Assembly: GCA_033557835.1 (NCBI GenBank)
Contig: JAWQRO010000385.1
Span: forward strand, 1 to 40,511
Source of the DNA: Helochares maculicollis
Taxonomy: Eukaryota; Arthropoda; Insecta; Coleoptera; Hydrophilidae
Direction: 5' to 3'
DNA: 40,511 nt
This document shows, piece by piece, positions 1 through 12,650 of this stretch. The notes under the pieces were generated by a model. That model searched no databases, was not told the DNA's origin, and worked only from the letters and a program-made list of their open reading frames with translations. Numbering within the stretch: the stretch's first letter is position 1; each line of letters opens with the position of its first letter. A program made the translations under genes and the position numbers.

Positions 1-479
1 ATCAAAACACTCGTAAATAGTTGGGAAATACTTTGCCAGATTTTATACACACAAAATTAATTTCTACCAACACTTTACCAACTTATAATGAGTTTCCATC
101 GTTCAACATCTATTATGATGGCTTCCTGACTAACACATACAGATTCGTAATCCCTGTATAACAAAATGAGCGAGGCAGTCTAAATAGTCACTGGAATCTG
201 TTATATGTACACCAGTTTTGTACACCAGCTTTATCGATTTCCCTTATTAAAAAGTAACAAAACATTATAAAAACTCCAAAAGACATTTAGAAGCTCCTTG
301 ATATCATCCAATTTTCAATATTGCAACACTTTCATAAGCACCCGCACAGAGAATAACATTCTACCTCACGTAATGCAGATAATTTACAAGAATAACACAT
401 CCTCGCATTTAGTGGAAAGAAGCAATTTCCCATTGTAATAGAATTAAGGTTAAGTGTTATTCTTTTTTGTATGTTGCAG
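1..479 (+). other. 3' end of an upstream neuroligin intron, with splice acceptor
   Basis: This is AT-rich non-coding sequence leading into the exon that starts at 480. It ends in a pyrimidine-rich tract (TTATTCTTTTTTGTATGTTGCAG, about 457-479) with the acceptor AG at 478-479. The segment from about 376 onward is repeated in the same orientation at 36621 and following. Nothing else recognisable is seen in it; the open frame on the opposite strand at 332-592 has no family signature and is a shadow of the exon and intron. Confidence 0.8.
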
Positions 480-499
480 GTAATCGAGGTATAGAAGCT
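376..499 (+). repeat. Direct repeat, copy 1: neuroligin acceptor and exon start
   Basis: Source-side copy of a duplication shared with 36621-36746. It includes CAGATAATTTACAAGAATAACACATC, then CAATTTCCCATTGTAATAG, a 28-nt block identical in both copies (GAATTAAGGTTAAGTGTTAT plus the T-rich tract), the acceptor AG and the first ~20 nt of the exon (GTAATCGAGGTATAGAAGCT). Confidence 0.85.
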
Positions 500-632
500 C
501 CCTACGCCGTCCTGGTCTTCGTTCACGGGGAGAGTTTCGAGTGGGGCTCCGGCAACCCTTACGACGGAAGCGTGTTGGCGTCCTACGGACACGTCATTGT
601 GGTTACACTCAACTTCCGCCTCGGCATTTTAG
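480..632 (+). CDS. Nlg: Neuroligin internal exon (partial CDS, cholinesterase-like domain)
   Basis: One internal exon of a neuroligin, a postsynaptic single-pass adhesion protein whose extracellular cholinesterase-like domain binds neurexin. The translation contains PYAVLVFVHGESFEW, GNPYDGSVLASYG and VTLNFRLGILG, the alpha/beta-hydrolase strand region around the oxyanion loop. In active esterases that loop usually reads HGGG/HGGA; here it reads HGE, as expected for the non-enzymatic insect neuroligins. The exon opens after AG (478-479) with the last two bases of a split codon and closes with the first base of a split Gly codon before GTGAGC (633-638). It is therefore 153 nt, phase 1-1, and could be skipped without a frameshift. 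GC content and CpG are clearly higher than in the flanks. Family membership is seen directly; the exact paralogue (insects carry several) cannot be decided from this piece. The neighbouring exons lie outside the window. Confidence 0.93.
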
Positions 633-638
633 GTGAGC
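633..638 (+). promoter_or_regulatory. 5' splice donor of the neuroligin exon
   Basis: TTTTAG|GTGAGC: a good match to the metazoan donor consensus (GTRAGT). Using it leaves the first base of the Gly codon of the LGILG motif in this exon, which agrees with the split expected before the next neuroligin residues. No matching downstream coding exon was found in the remaining window. Confidence 0.85.
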
Positions 639-3600
639 CACTTTTTTAATAGTTGGTTTTATGAGACCGTTTTCGTGAATTATTGGCGTAATAAATTCCA
701 TTAGCAGTTATATTACATCCAGCAGACCAACGAACGGTTAGCAACGCGATGGCGACAACCACACCGACCGACGCGACGTGGCAATATTTGCTTGGGACTG
801 CAATAATATTTATAACTTATTTTATATTTTATGAACGGCACCCACACATATGTGAAAATTTAATTAAGTGTATGAACCGTAAAGTGCATGCGGCAATAAA
901 GCTGCGAAAATCGATTGCACTGAAGGAAAATAAAGTGAGTCTAATGCTTGTACTAACACCGTCAAAACTAAAAAAGACAAGTTTAATGGAGAAGATTATT
1001 AAAGCTGGTTTTCACGGATGGTAAATCTCAAGATGAGGTAAAGTGCAAGATTTCAATAATTCATTTTCCTTTTGTGGATCAACACCGCTCAATTTGGTTT
1101 TATTTGCATTTTGATAAAACTTGCGTCTGCAGAGGAAATTCTTGTGCAGCTCTCTGAAAATTTCAGCGGACAGAAGTTAATGAAAGTTGTTTCTAATCAG
1201 ATTAGTCGGTTTTCGAACGCTAAGTTTTTAATCCTCAAGTTTTGCATTTTAGCGACTAAACTATTTCCTTTCCTCTGCTTTACAGCTCCTTTGTTAAAAC
1301 ACGGGCTCCATTTAAAATTATTTTTAAATTAATCCGTTCCAGTTAGCTATTAAGATTGTTCGATGTACGATCCGCTGACTTCGCTCTATACATATGTCGG
1401 TGTTCTACATTTTGAACTTCAAAGTGCAAATTAGTAATGCATATCTAGTTCCCCTTTTTCCTAAACGTCGTTCGGCGTCGAAGTTCCACCGAATGTCAAA
1501 CGGCGAAGTTATTTGCCGCTACACGCTCCGGCCGTTTTACTAATTGGAGAATTACGTTACTATTAGCAGCAAATAGATGGTGCTCATCTCGCTTAGGAAA
1601 TTACAAATACTTTGGATGCAGTTCAATGCTATGCAAGATATCCCTACCTATCCCACCTTGCCATATAACTTATAACCTCGCTTTGTCATTATTTATAGCA
1701 GAGCATTGGCAAACTTTAATTATTCCTTGAGATTTAAGCTTCCGCTTGTTAACCTAAAGGGCTGCTACTTTGTCAGTCCTATAATTGGATCGCTATTTCA
1801 TTAAAGAACTATTACGATGGATTCTTCGCACTTGCGAAGTATACAAAAGCTTCTTTAAAGTATGGCACATACCTTAAATTATTACTGTCGAGACATTTAT
1901 TTTGAAATTTTATACTGCATTTGAATTGGCCCCGCATAACAAATGCTTTAAGCCAGCTTGTTTCAATATTTTATAACTAAATTGTTAGTATTGAAGACAA
2001 CATTCTTAAAATATATATTTAAAATAAGGTCCGTTTCATACATTTTTAATTCGGAATTTCAGGTTTCGTTATGAATTTTTCCGCCATAGTTTGTCATACT
2101 GGAGACCCAGTTACAAAAATCTGTTTGTACTTTCTACATTGTTTTCAAATACAAAAAAACACACTATTTCAATGCACAACACTGTCGATAAAATTATCTT
2201 CACACTTCTGTTTCTGAGGAAACTGCAACTTAACAAAGAAGAGCCAGACAAATGTACATACTAGTATTAATATCTAAAACAGGCTTCATACTCTCCTTAC
2301 ATGAACAGGCCGAGAGCCAAACATTTCAGATAAAATTACACAAAAAATTACTATTATACAATAATATTGACATTACTATGCACTTTTCGTATACGTCTCA
2401 CTTTATCTACAATTAAACTTTAAAATAAGTTTTACAAATGTACATCTATTTTGCAATACAAGAAAAATTTTGCAAGGTATTGCAATCGTTGCACCCAGAA
2501 TCATGAATACAAAAAATTTAGTAGGCATGAGAAGAGTGTTTTTAAATAGCTCTGTGAAAATTAATTTCTGCTGATGTAGATCTTATTATAAAAGTGCACT
2601 TTCAACATTTCTATTTGATAATATATTAAAGATCCAACAGCAATATAATCATGATAGTATTTGTTGAGAAAATGTTTGAATAACTTTATCTCTTTTTTCT
2701 ATTGATTGGTGCTTAAGAGATTTCTTATCAATTGAATATTAACCCAAATACCACAATTTTTAAGCCTGAAGAATATTGTAAATAAACTCTTTAATATGTA
2801 TCGTTCATAATGATTGTTATAAATTACTGCAATGTCTGTTCAGACCGTAGTCTTTGTCTTACATGAAGCTTAGAGGTCATCTTTATTTAGTTGCTGAACT
2901 GTCTTACAGCAAATTCAAAGGAGCTGTATTTTTTAGCCTCTTATCTACATAATATCAACAATATTCATTCAAATTGAAGAAAGTAATAATCGCTGATGTT
3001 ATCTCCATGTTCTACTTTTGATAGGACGAGCTTGTGTTTGATTAACAAGAAAAAGTCTGTTTTATCAAGAAGTTTTCGTCCTATGCCTTCATAACTTTAC
3101 TCTTCATTCAAAATTGCTTAATATCTTGTACTGCATCATAATTTTATTTCCGATTCCCTTTAATAATAAATGCGTTAAAATATTTAAGATGTTCTACTGA
3201 ATAGCAACCAATAAGAGCAGCATACAATAGGAATCATGAGAAATACTGCAATTCAGCTTTTTTAATCTATTACTACGTTCATTATTCTAGTTTTATAAAT
3301 TACCCTAACGCATTCTTGTGCACATATTTTCAAGTCGTTTGCATTATTCTAGTATAAGGCAGTCTTTAACTTACATTAAGAACCCCTAGAAGCAACGTTT
3401 TATAAGATACAAGCTTGAAGGCACCAGAAACTTTAAATAGTTGCCAAATGCCGAAATGAAATTGCCTATTCCAAAAATGAAAATACAACCAGCAGCAAGT
3501 TGAATTTCAGAAAGTCTATTCTATGAAATTAGTCTAATCCTTGCAAAAGCAACCGCTGATTACCACCAAATTACACTTCAGTAACAGGTGTGAAAATCAG

Positions 3601-3849
3601 ATACACATATCACCCCTTAATTTGATGTAAATAGATTCAGCATATATATGTGCATATTATGTGGATCCAGAACCACTCAACTCTGTGCACCGCATAATTC
3701 TACATCTGCACGGAAACTATTATCCCTGCATTGTGCACCATTTATACTTGGACCTCTGCATCCTCAGGAAAATCTACATGAGCACGTACATTTCTATTAA
3801 AAAAACACGAAGTTTTAATGAAATTCTCGTTAAAGTCATAGAATTCATC
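633..3849. other. Large downstream intron, first part
   Basis: AT-rich intronic DNA. An open frame at 749-1024 (+) starts in a CpG-rich patch with a hydrophobic stretch but matches no family I know. A compact CpG-rich patch lies at about 1466-1545 (many CG dinucleotides, and short inverted arms AAACGGC / GCCGTTT). Nothing recognisable as an exon, RNA gene or transposon is seen from 1560 to 3850. Confidence 0.6.
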
Positions 3850-5130
3850 CTAATTAGCTAGGTTTTGTTAAACGGCTTTTATTGTATAAAAACCCCGGCA
3901 CAGTGCTGCTGAAATTTATTCATACCTCGGCTAAAAATTGCTAATTAAAAATTCAAAACAACTACCCCGCATTACGGCTACCATTGCCCCAAGGCGAAAA
4001 TATTATATAACACTTTTCTCACGGGCGTAATTTGATCTCTTTTAAAAATCGACCATCTTCAAACATTATCTTGCGGCAGGGAAGCACGCCATTCAAATAA
4101 ATTTTAATTCCGAACGAAACTAACTTAATTTTATGGATGTAAATTTATAAGGCGCCAAATTTGTTTTTCTTTCTACGCTAATCGCATCAGCGACTCGCTA
4201 GCCTGATGGTTTGACTAGGTTGCGTTAAAATCCTCCGAGTTGAGATATGTAGCTACGTGGTAACATGAAGTTACGCTGCAGCATGAACTTAAATTGTATC
4301 TTGGAAGGAAATTTCAGGGCAGGCGAAGCATTTCCGCGGGAAAAATCTTATTAGGGCTGCAATTTGCCTACAGAAAAAGTAGATTTACGAAATGCTATCA
4401 GAATTTAATTATGTACCTTGACTATTTTGCCGCGGCCGATAATATAATTTTTATGCAAAAATATTTAAATACGCTTCTCAGGAAAAATGCTCCAATTTCC
4501 AGCGGGATGCGCTGCGACGTGGAAATTACAATTTTTTCCTAATTTTTATATTACATTTCGTTACACTAGGCGGTAGGAGATTTCTCTCAGTTGGACATGT
4601 TGCACTTGCAAATTCCTCCATTTTTCTTTTATAATTGCAATTTCGTAACGAAGCGTTATGTAATTCCAGCTCTAGCTATCACAGTAATTAAAGAAAATTA
4701 CTAACGATCTTTTAATGGAACAATATCGTGCATGAAACTGGAAAAAATATTAATGGCTGGGTCTCAGCATAAGCCTCGGTTTCCAAATGCTATCGCCACT
4801 TTCACACACATACAGAGAGAAAAGCGACGCACTTTCCACCCAGCATTAATGTTGGCCTATCGACGCGTACAGAGTCATAAATGGTCCGAAAGCTTTTTTT
4901 ATAGCTCATTATTTTTAAATGATCGGACGATCGTAAAAATCGGCGTTGCTTTTTGATCGGGCTTGCTCTTTTTTCTCCTCGGCCGCTCACGTTAATGAAG
5001 AGTCCTCCTATATACCGACGAAACAAAATATTTTATTGTGCAGCCTCCAATCTTTCATGCGTTCGTTGGTTTTTGTTTCGTTTTTCGACGACAATAAAAA
5101 GGCGCGCGATAAATTTTTATATTTTACGGG
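3850..5130. other. Higher-GC, CpG-containing intronic block, no recognised gene
   Basis: The texture changes here: CG dinucleotides are frequent, and GC-rich words such as CCCCGGCAC, GCGGCAGGG, CCGCGGG and GGCCGCTCACG sit between AT tracts. Open frames on both strands (4294-4542, 4732-4956, 4946-5191, 4953-5315 and 4802-5026 on the other strand) overlap each other in different frames and show no domain, so I do not call genes. It may be a conserved non-coding or enhancer region, but that is inference only. Confidence 0.4.
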
Positions 5131-8100
5131 CCGTTTCTATGTTCGTAAAACTAGAATTTCAAAGTTGTACACTAAATATACCTACTGTTGAAGAAGTGCA
5201 TTTTACTTTCTCAATGTTTCACGTTGTGTACCAAACAATGTGTGGTTGCTTTCTCTTGTTTTACATTCCCGGATATTGTACTAGGCTTGGTAAAGGGAAG
5301 GTAATACAATCATAAGTGAAGGATTTACATTTTCAATAGTGAAATACATTTTAATCATGTTTGGTTGACAACATCGTAGTGTTAATACCGCTGATAAATC
5401 CTAAAGTTTCAATTTTCTAGTAAACTAATCGTTAAGCTAGAAATATTAGGCAGTAATTTATCGCCATTGAAAATTGATACATACAAAATTTGTAATTGAT
5501 TGAAGTACTGAAGGTGCATTTTGAAAGTTACATATTAAGTAGTTTATTGGTTGAAAGCATGTATTACACTAAATGTTTTCAAACTTTCTTGAACCAGTAA
5601 TTGTTGAGTAATATAACAGCAAAACTTCATAATATATGATTATCATAATTACAATATAACATTCATTAGATAGGTAGTATACTTAAGAGGTAATCCTTAA
5701 TTTTTGCTGGATTTTCAAAATTTTATATTACTACCTCTGTCTTATATTACTACCAGATAAGAAATATAATCGGCACTAACGGTAGTGGTACTGTGAACAA
5801 AAATTGTACCACATCCTATGTACGTACTGTGTGCTTGTCTAAATGAATAGGTTTGTTTATTTATAGTTTTATATAATGAAAACTTACTATCTTAGGTCTA
5901 TTGCTGGAAATATCTTGTAATTTTAACGATTTTGGAATATCAACCACTCGTGGTTAAATTTTATTAAAGACATGTAGGCACAATTCTCAATTCGTATGCA
6001 TTTACATTTTGTTTTAATTCGCAATTTCTGCCAATATTGCAAAGTATTTCCCAATGCTTTTAATTTGAAACAATATCTTTAAGCGATTCTAGAGTGTGTT
6101 AGGCCTAAGCTGAGTTTGTTGGAAAGTAAACTAAACGGTTTAAAAGCAAATAAAGCATGAAATCATAAAATATATATTAATTTTTTTATCATTGTACAGC
6201 GTTTTATTGTGTGAGTAGCAATGTTTTGTTGCTTGACTGTGCTTGAGTATTAAATAATTGAACTAAAAATAGTGATTATTGAAAATCAAGAATATCTCAA
6301 TAACAGCCTCGGAGTGATCTGATGAATAGAAAAAGCATTCCAAAGATAATGATACAATATTATAAATTTGAGAAGCTACAAGTTGTCTGGCATTTTTGTA
6401 ATCTACCGCACCATATTTATTGCTGAAATTACTAAAGTTTTAAATAGACTGGCTCTTAAATAAGAAGCTACTTACTCGCTTGTAGGCTCAAATGCTCTTA
6501 CACTTTATAGAAAAACTATGCAATAATTGAATAAGCCTCGACATTTTCAACGGGTATTTGCTGGAAAATAAATTATTTACTTTTAAAATTTAACTATAAA
6601 AGTTGTTAATGACAATCACAGATTTTTCTTTTGAAAACCATGATTACCTCAATCACAAATACATATGAATCGAATGATTCCTTAATTTGTATAAATGCTA
6701 CAAGCTACTAAGTAGAGACAAATTCTTTATCAACATATGCTAAAATTTTAGATTTATTCTATTTTTAAGAAATTAGTATGCAATAATAGAAGCACAAAAT
6801 TTAAAATATAAGACTTTGATTTGATTTATACACGCTAAAAATGCTTTATTTTTAATTTGATTTTATTTGTAAGCATATGTGACAGTATTAGTCAACTTTT
6901 CTAATTTTCTACTCAATATAGGTTATGCAAAGCCATAATTCCTACGCCACTTAAACAAAAATATGCATTGATAAAATCTTGCTCTTGCATGGTTTTCAGT
7001 ACGAAACTGAAATTTGATGTATCTCCTAACTTTTGCTTTAAAAATGGTATACAACAATAATCATGGATAGGGGATTTCTGTTTCTGGTAAGGTCAATAAT
7101 TAGGTTTTCATTACTATGTCGCATATTTGTATTTGTTTGCTACTGCTCTTTCCCAAGAAAACTACTCTTTTCCTATAGTTATAAAAGTAATGCTAGGAAG
7201 TAAAAGAGTAATAAAGAACTATCTGAGATTAGGTAAAATAATATGCTTAATTACACGTCAATTTTATAAGCAATATAGGCAATTGGGAAAACATACATAT
7301 AACTGGTGTTTTCATCAAATGATTTTCGAATTGTTACGTACATATTTGCACCACACAATATTTAGTACTAGTAATTGCTTATTGTTTACTATGCGGTAAA
7401 TATTCTGTACAGATTACATTGTAATGACTAAATTGAAGTTATTAATCGTTACTATACAAAATATATAATAGATTACTAATTTTTATATCGTAAAATTTGG
7501 CTAATAAATTTTTGAAATGCAATCTATTTACTACGAACATTAATTATCATGTTAGAAGTATAATTAGTTTATGAGATATAAAAATCATTACAAACACAAT
7601 CATTCTCTTTGCAATGGAATTTCCATAATTTCTTCCTTATTTGTTACCTACACATAAAAAACAATAAGTCGAAGAAATTTCACTGTCTTCGATTTATAGG
7701 TTTAGGGTGGGTGGAAATGAGTCTAGTTAATCAATCATTCAATCAGACAATCAATATATGTATAGATTATAAAAGTCCCGTTTTTAAACGAGAACATTAA
7801 CTGGATGTACAAAGTTTTGTAAATAGTTTTAAAAACATTTGCAACTTAAGTTGCTCTTGTCTGAGTAGATTTAGATGGATTAGTAACTACTAAAACTGCA
7901 ATTAAAAAATCAGAAACATTTTCTACACCCTAATCTTATTTGCAATTGAAGTTGTCATAGAATTTGTTCCTTTAATACTTCAACAAAATAAAATTTGCTC
8001 ATTGAAATGTTCGCTGACTTCTTCCGCATCACTTTCAACAAAATTATATTAAGCGTTTCAAACGGTACCAGTGAAATTTGCTTCGATCAGTATTTCTCCA

Positions 8101-11100
8101 CTTCAATTACGACTGAGTTTCTCGGAAATAGATACTCTATACTCCGCCATCCAAACTCTTGTTTCAATTAACTTACATTTTGCTGTTATCAGCGTTTACC
8201 GATAAAGCTAGGATGGATAGATTTTGTTGCAAAAGTATCCACTTAGTATTTTCAAACAAACATCCAACTTCTCTTCTATATCAGTTTTAATTTCATTTCG
8301 ATAATGGACCTGTTTATACTTAGATATCGTATTAAATTTGGTATAGACATTCAGTATAAAACAGTACTATATTCAAGCAAAACAAGAAATTTAAAATAAA
8401 ATCTATCTAAAAAGTCGTACCTACTTCAAATTTAAAGAACGATTTATTTTTTATCAAAGTGAAAAGAAAAATTGAGAAAGAATTGTACAGGATTCGTGGA
8501 ATAGCAGCACGAGGTACATTGAAAGTTACCTTTGATATAAACCTTTAATGGTAGTAACATAAACTCCGGTTTGTATGTGTACCATTACTAACAGGAACAA
8601 CTGATAGTAGCTATAAAGAAAGCCTCCACGTTTCCGGAACATTTTATGCTTGCGTAAATTGTTAATTATTTTGCAGGTGAACCTAATTCTGTGGATTGTT
8701 TTTTATTTAAGAGAGCAAGATTACGTTGTTTTACAAAAGTCGTAAATACGAAAAGGTAGCACAGACAATATTTGGAGTAAAATATAATTATTTTACTTTT
8801 CGAAGTAAAACAAATATAGTTCCTCCGCTCATTGTTATTCTATTACAGAAATTGTGTGCCTCAGGTTTCCATATGTAACTAATAATGCTTTATCAACATT
8901 AAGTGAAGTTTACACTAACTTTAACAAGCTTAAACTTTTGAAATTATATTGAATATGTAACTTTGTTGATTTAACCAACACATAGTCGTTTTGAAAACCA
9001 ATATGGCAAAATCGCATGTAAGGCGTTAAGTGTATTTGTCGAACTTTAGTTGAATTAAGCTTTGATCAAAACGTGTAACTAATAGTATTCATTTTTACTA
9101 ACGGTGGTGCTTTAAACGCGTCTTCTGCAAACGTAAACTTTAATTTTAAGTTTGGCAAATCGTACACAGCAAATTTTGTTATTGATTTTCTCTAGCAAAG
9201 TGCAGCAGCAGCTGCTGTCACATGTCTTAGAGTAGATTCTCGAGACACTTGTTTGCAATTCGGATTGTTTCACTTTGTTCAACCAATTAAATACGACATA
9301 AGTCACATTAAACAGCTAAATTCTTGAAACTGGTGTAATGTTTTAAGCACACACGTTCGCCGTGCAATTTTGCCATTACGACAAACTTCTTAGCATGGAA
9401 TCAAGGACTCTTTTGCAGGCTGCATACGCTATTATCTACTTCCTTTATTCCTTTTTATCTGCTATTAAAAAGAGTTTTTCCTTTTGTATCTGTTTCGGGT
9501 GCGAATATTTTAATTTGCTTTTTTGACCTTTTGGAAACTTTCATAATGAAACAATAACTGATAAAACTGGTCGTAGAATTAAATTTGCGCAGTTTCTAAT
9601 ATTGAGCGATCCCTTACTGAGTATTCACAATTTATTCTCACATGAGATGACTCAGCCTTAATTTAACTGAAGAAATAAATCAATTCAATATATATTTAAG
9701 CCTGTGCTTTGACGTATAAAAACGCCTCCAAAAGATATAATAACCCCTTTTGTTCTGGAAACAAGGGAGGATAAAAAGGATTGTGACAAGTAATATTCTA
9801 GAATTGGATGGTATGCGTACGGCTTTAAGAGTTGAACAATTTCAGTCCCTTGGAACTTGAATGCGACTATTAAAACTCATGTTATCAAAGTGAACATTTT
9901 TTGTTTTCACTGGGGTTTCTTTATTATTTTAAATTGTTCAAATTGGGAAAACATCGAGTGCTGGTGACGCTTAATATATAGGATTTTGGAGGGCATTTTG
10001 TCCTTTGTGCGTGTGATTGTGCAGTTCCCAAGAAAATATATGATTACGTAAAACTTCTCATTTTGATGGAAGCAAAAAAAGCATAATACACTTTCCTTGG
10101 AGTATGTTTTTGAACAATTTCTGCTAGAATAATTCAGCTCGGGAAGAGCTAGCAAAAATAACAAACAAAAAGTTCGATCACTAATGGAAAAACAATAGAG
10201 TCCTGAAAGATTTTAATTTCCGGGCCGACGTTGGTGAACTCCAACTTTTAATCTCGAGCCATAGCAAAAAATTCGTCTACATTTTATAACAAACTATGCC
10301 GAGCTTCTGGAGCAAGCTTATACACCACATTAAAGTTGCTAAATTATATTTTCTTTGATAACAAACTGCTGGTTTCTCATACTGGATATTTTTTCGTTTT
10401 ACATTTAGATTTAACCTGCTCTATTCAACTCCGCGTTTCGCATTTACTATTAGATTCCGATACTTAAAATTCATCCGGTAGAAGGAAGCGAACGTTTCCT
10501 GAAACAATCGTCGAAGTACTGTTTGAATTCGACAATCTTGAAAGTTAACTTCTATCGTCATGACTAGAAAAGAAGGAGATATCACAATAGCAATTGTGTT
10601 TATTTGCTTCGGTCATACAATGGTAGAACAATGTGCTATTGGGAGTTGGGTTGGGAACCAGCATTACGAGCCTTAGTCGCACTGAATAGAATTATAAATT
10701 AGTTGGTTGTTTGCGGGAGTAAATATATGTAAGATAAGTTGTGTAAGCCCTAAGAAGAGAACTCCCATTAATATCGCTGAATAAACAGGCGCTGCTGCTC
10801 CTTCTCTTTATTGGGAACGCGAAAGTCGAGGCTGCTTGTTGTCTGAAGCCAATGTTTTTATAGTTCTCTTAAGTACAAATTTGATACAGAACGTTACTTT
10901 AATTAAATACAACAAAATTAATCAAACATACTCTCTTTCATGATTTTTATTATTTTTAATACGAAATTTTGAATATTACATAACAATTATATTTTTATTA
11001 TATTATAATTTATACATAATTGTACTTTGTATACAAGAAAATTACCAATATTAGTATTATATCTTTCAATAATCCAATTCCAAAGTTATTAAATTTGATG

Positions 11101-12600
11101 TAGAAGAACGACCAATGTGGTTTATATACTTTTATCTTTTGTCTAGATTTTTGTTATGAAAACTATTCATAGCAACGTTTAAAACCCAGGTGAAGAAATC
11201 AATATCATTGTTGTCAGATATCCGAGCTCAATAACATGCCATATTCTGATCCATCCAATCATTTATATTACTGTTAGCGGTTAATTAGATCAAGTTTTTT
11301 ATAACTATTGTGTCATGATACTTTCCTTAATAGTCTTAATACAAATAGATGCAATGGATATTTTAACATTACCTTATAGTTTTACTATAATTACATAATC
11401 TCTTGAGTCCAAGATATCTCGATATAATGCAAATACATCCGCCACCATAGCTGATCGTAGATATTCTTCTCTTGGTCAATTTCAATTAGAAAATCTATTA
11501 AATAGCCAGATGAGGAATTCCACTATCTACATTAGGGGTAAAAAATTCGATAAAGTTTAAAATTTTCCTAACTCAACACTTAAAATTTAGTAGAAGACGA
11601 AATTTGTACTGTTTATCATCGTTTATCTTTCGTCTTCTGTGAGTATTTAAATATACTAAAAAATTATTATGGCATCTGCAAATAGTGTTTTCTTTCGTTT
11701 TGCAATAGCATTGTCTGGAAAAGACTGTACAATTGTAATATCTCTTTTTCTGCTAAGAATTTTGTGAACAATTTTGTAACTATCTTCATTTTTTCCAACT
11801 AAAATGTTGCATAAGCTTTACTCTCTAACAATCGTCCATTGTGCTATATTATTCATAAAAAATCTCTCTTCCTCTTGTTGGGGAATCGACATCAAAAATC
11901 TCAACAGAACTATGCAAACTAACTCATTTATGCAACTGTATATCTCTTAAGCAGAAAAAGAGAAGTTTTTTAAGAATAACATAATTTTATTCCGAATCCT
12001 TAGTTCGTTCACATGAACACATTAAATACAAAGTACTGATGCAACTCACATTTTTAATTAATAAATCTGATGCCAAGTTAAAGTCCACGAAATCACTTGT
12101 GCTACGTACTAAGTTAACTCAACATTAAGAAAGCATTATGCCATTCAAAATCCAATTGTTCTTACTCATACATAGAATAAAATGACTGGTTTACACTTGT
12201 TTTCACTAAGTGAAATATTATTTAGCAAAACGCTTACAGCAATTACACCATCCTCAGTGTTTCTTTTAAATGTGATGTATAAACATATATGTTTAAAAAT
12301 CTATATAATATCAAACAAGCAAAGAGGACAATTGTACTATCTTATAATTTTATGTTTTAAAAAATGTGGAGTTTGAGCTTTTTCGCTAAGGTTTTAACCT
12401 CGTTGCACTAATAAATAGATCTTTGAACACTTAGCAACAACCAAGCGAGTATTTTTCAGAGTAAATTAAAAAGTCTCACTTCCTCGACAGGTTCTAAATT
12501 ATCACTTTTGAAATTTAAGGTGTCTATCTTACTTCTCTTTACAAAGCTTGTTTTTATTCCTCCTCTCTCTAATAGATCTATTTGAAAAGATAACAAAAGT
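5131..12600. other. AT-rich intron, mostly featureless
   Basis: Long very AT-rich stretch with only short open frames. A two-unit tandem repeat (TTATATTACTACC, period 19) lies at 5723-5754. No exon, RNA gene or recognisable transposon protein was seen. Parts are probably old mobile-element sequence decayed beyond recognition by eye. Confidence 0.5.
5723..5754. repeat. Short tandem duplication, 19-bp period
   Basis: TTATATTACTACC occurs at 5723-5735 and again at 5742-5754, separated by a six-base linker. Two units only; likely replication slippage. Confidence 0.6.
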
Positions 12601-12610
12601 AGTTAAGCTT

Positions 12611-12650
12611 GGGTTTTAGTCATATACGCGTTCCTATGACTAAAACACCC
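12611..12650. repeat. Inverted repeat (hairpin), TTTTAGTCATA arms
   Basis: GGGTTTTAGTCATA at 12611-12624 is mirrored by TATGACTAAAACACCC at 12635-12650, leaving a 10-nt loop with CGCG. The arms differ only by a two-base bulge. A further direct copy of TTTTAGTCATA is at 12706-12716, so the motif occurs three times in about 105 bp. It could be the fused end of a decayed MITE or a palindromic protein-binding site; the sequence alone does not decide. Confidence 0.6.

Noticed and set aside
11660..11815. Short open - strand segment (KNEDSYKIVHKIL...ITIVQSFPDNAIAKR)
   Set aside because: About 50 codons with protein-like wording, but I cannot tie it to any transposase, polyprotein or host family, so no feature is claimed.
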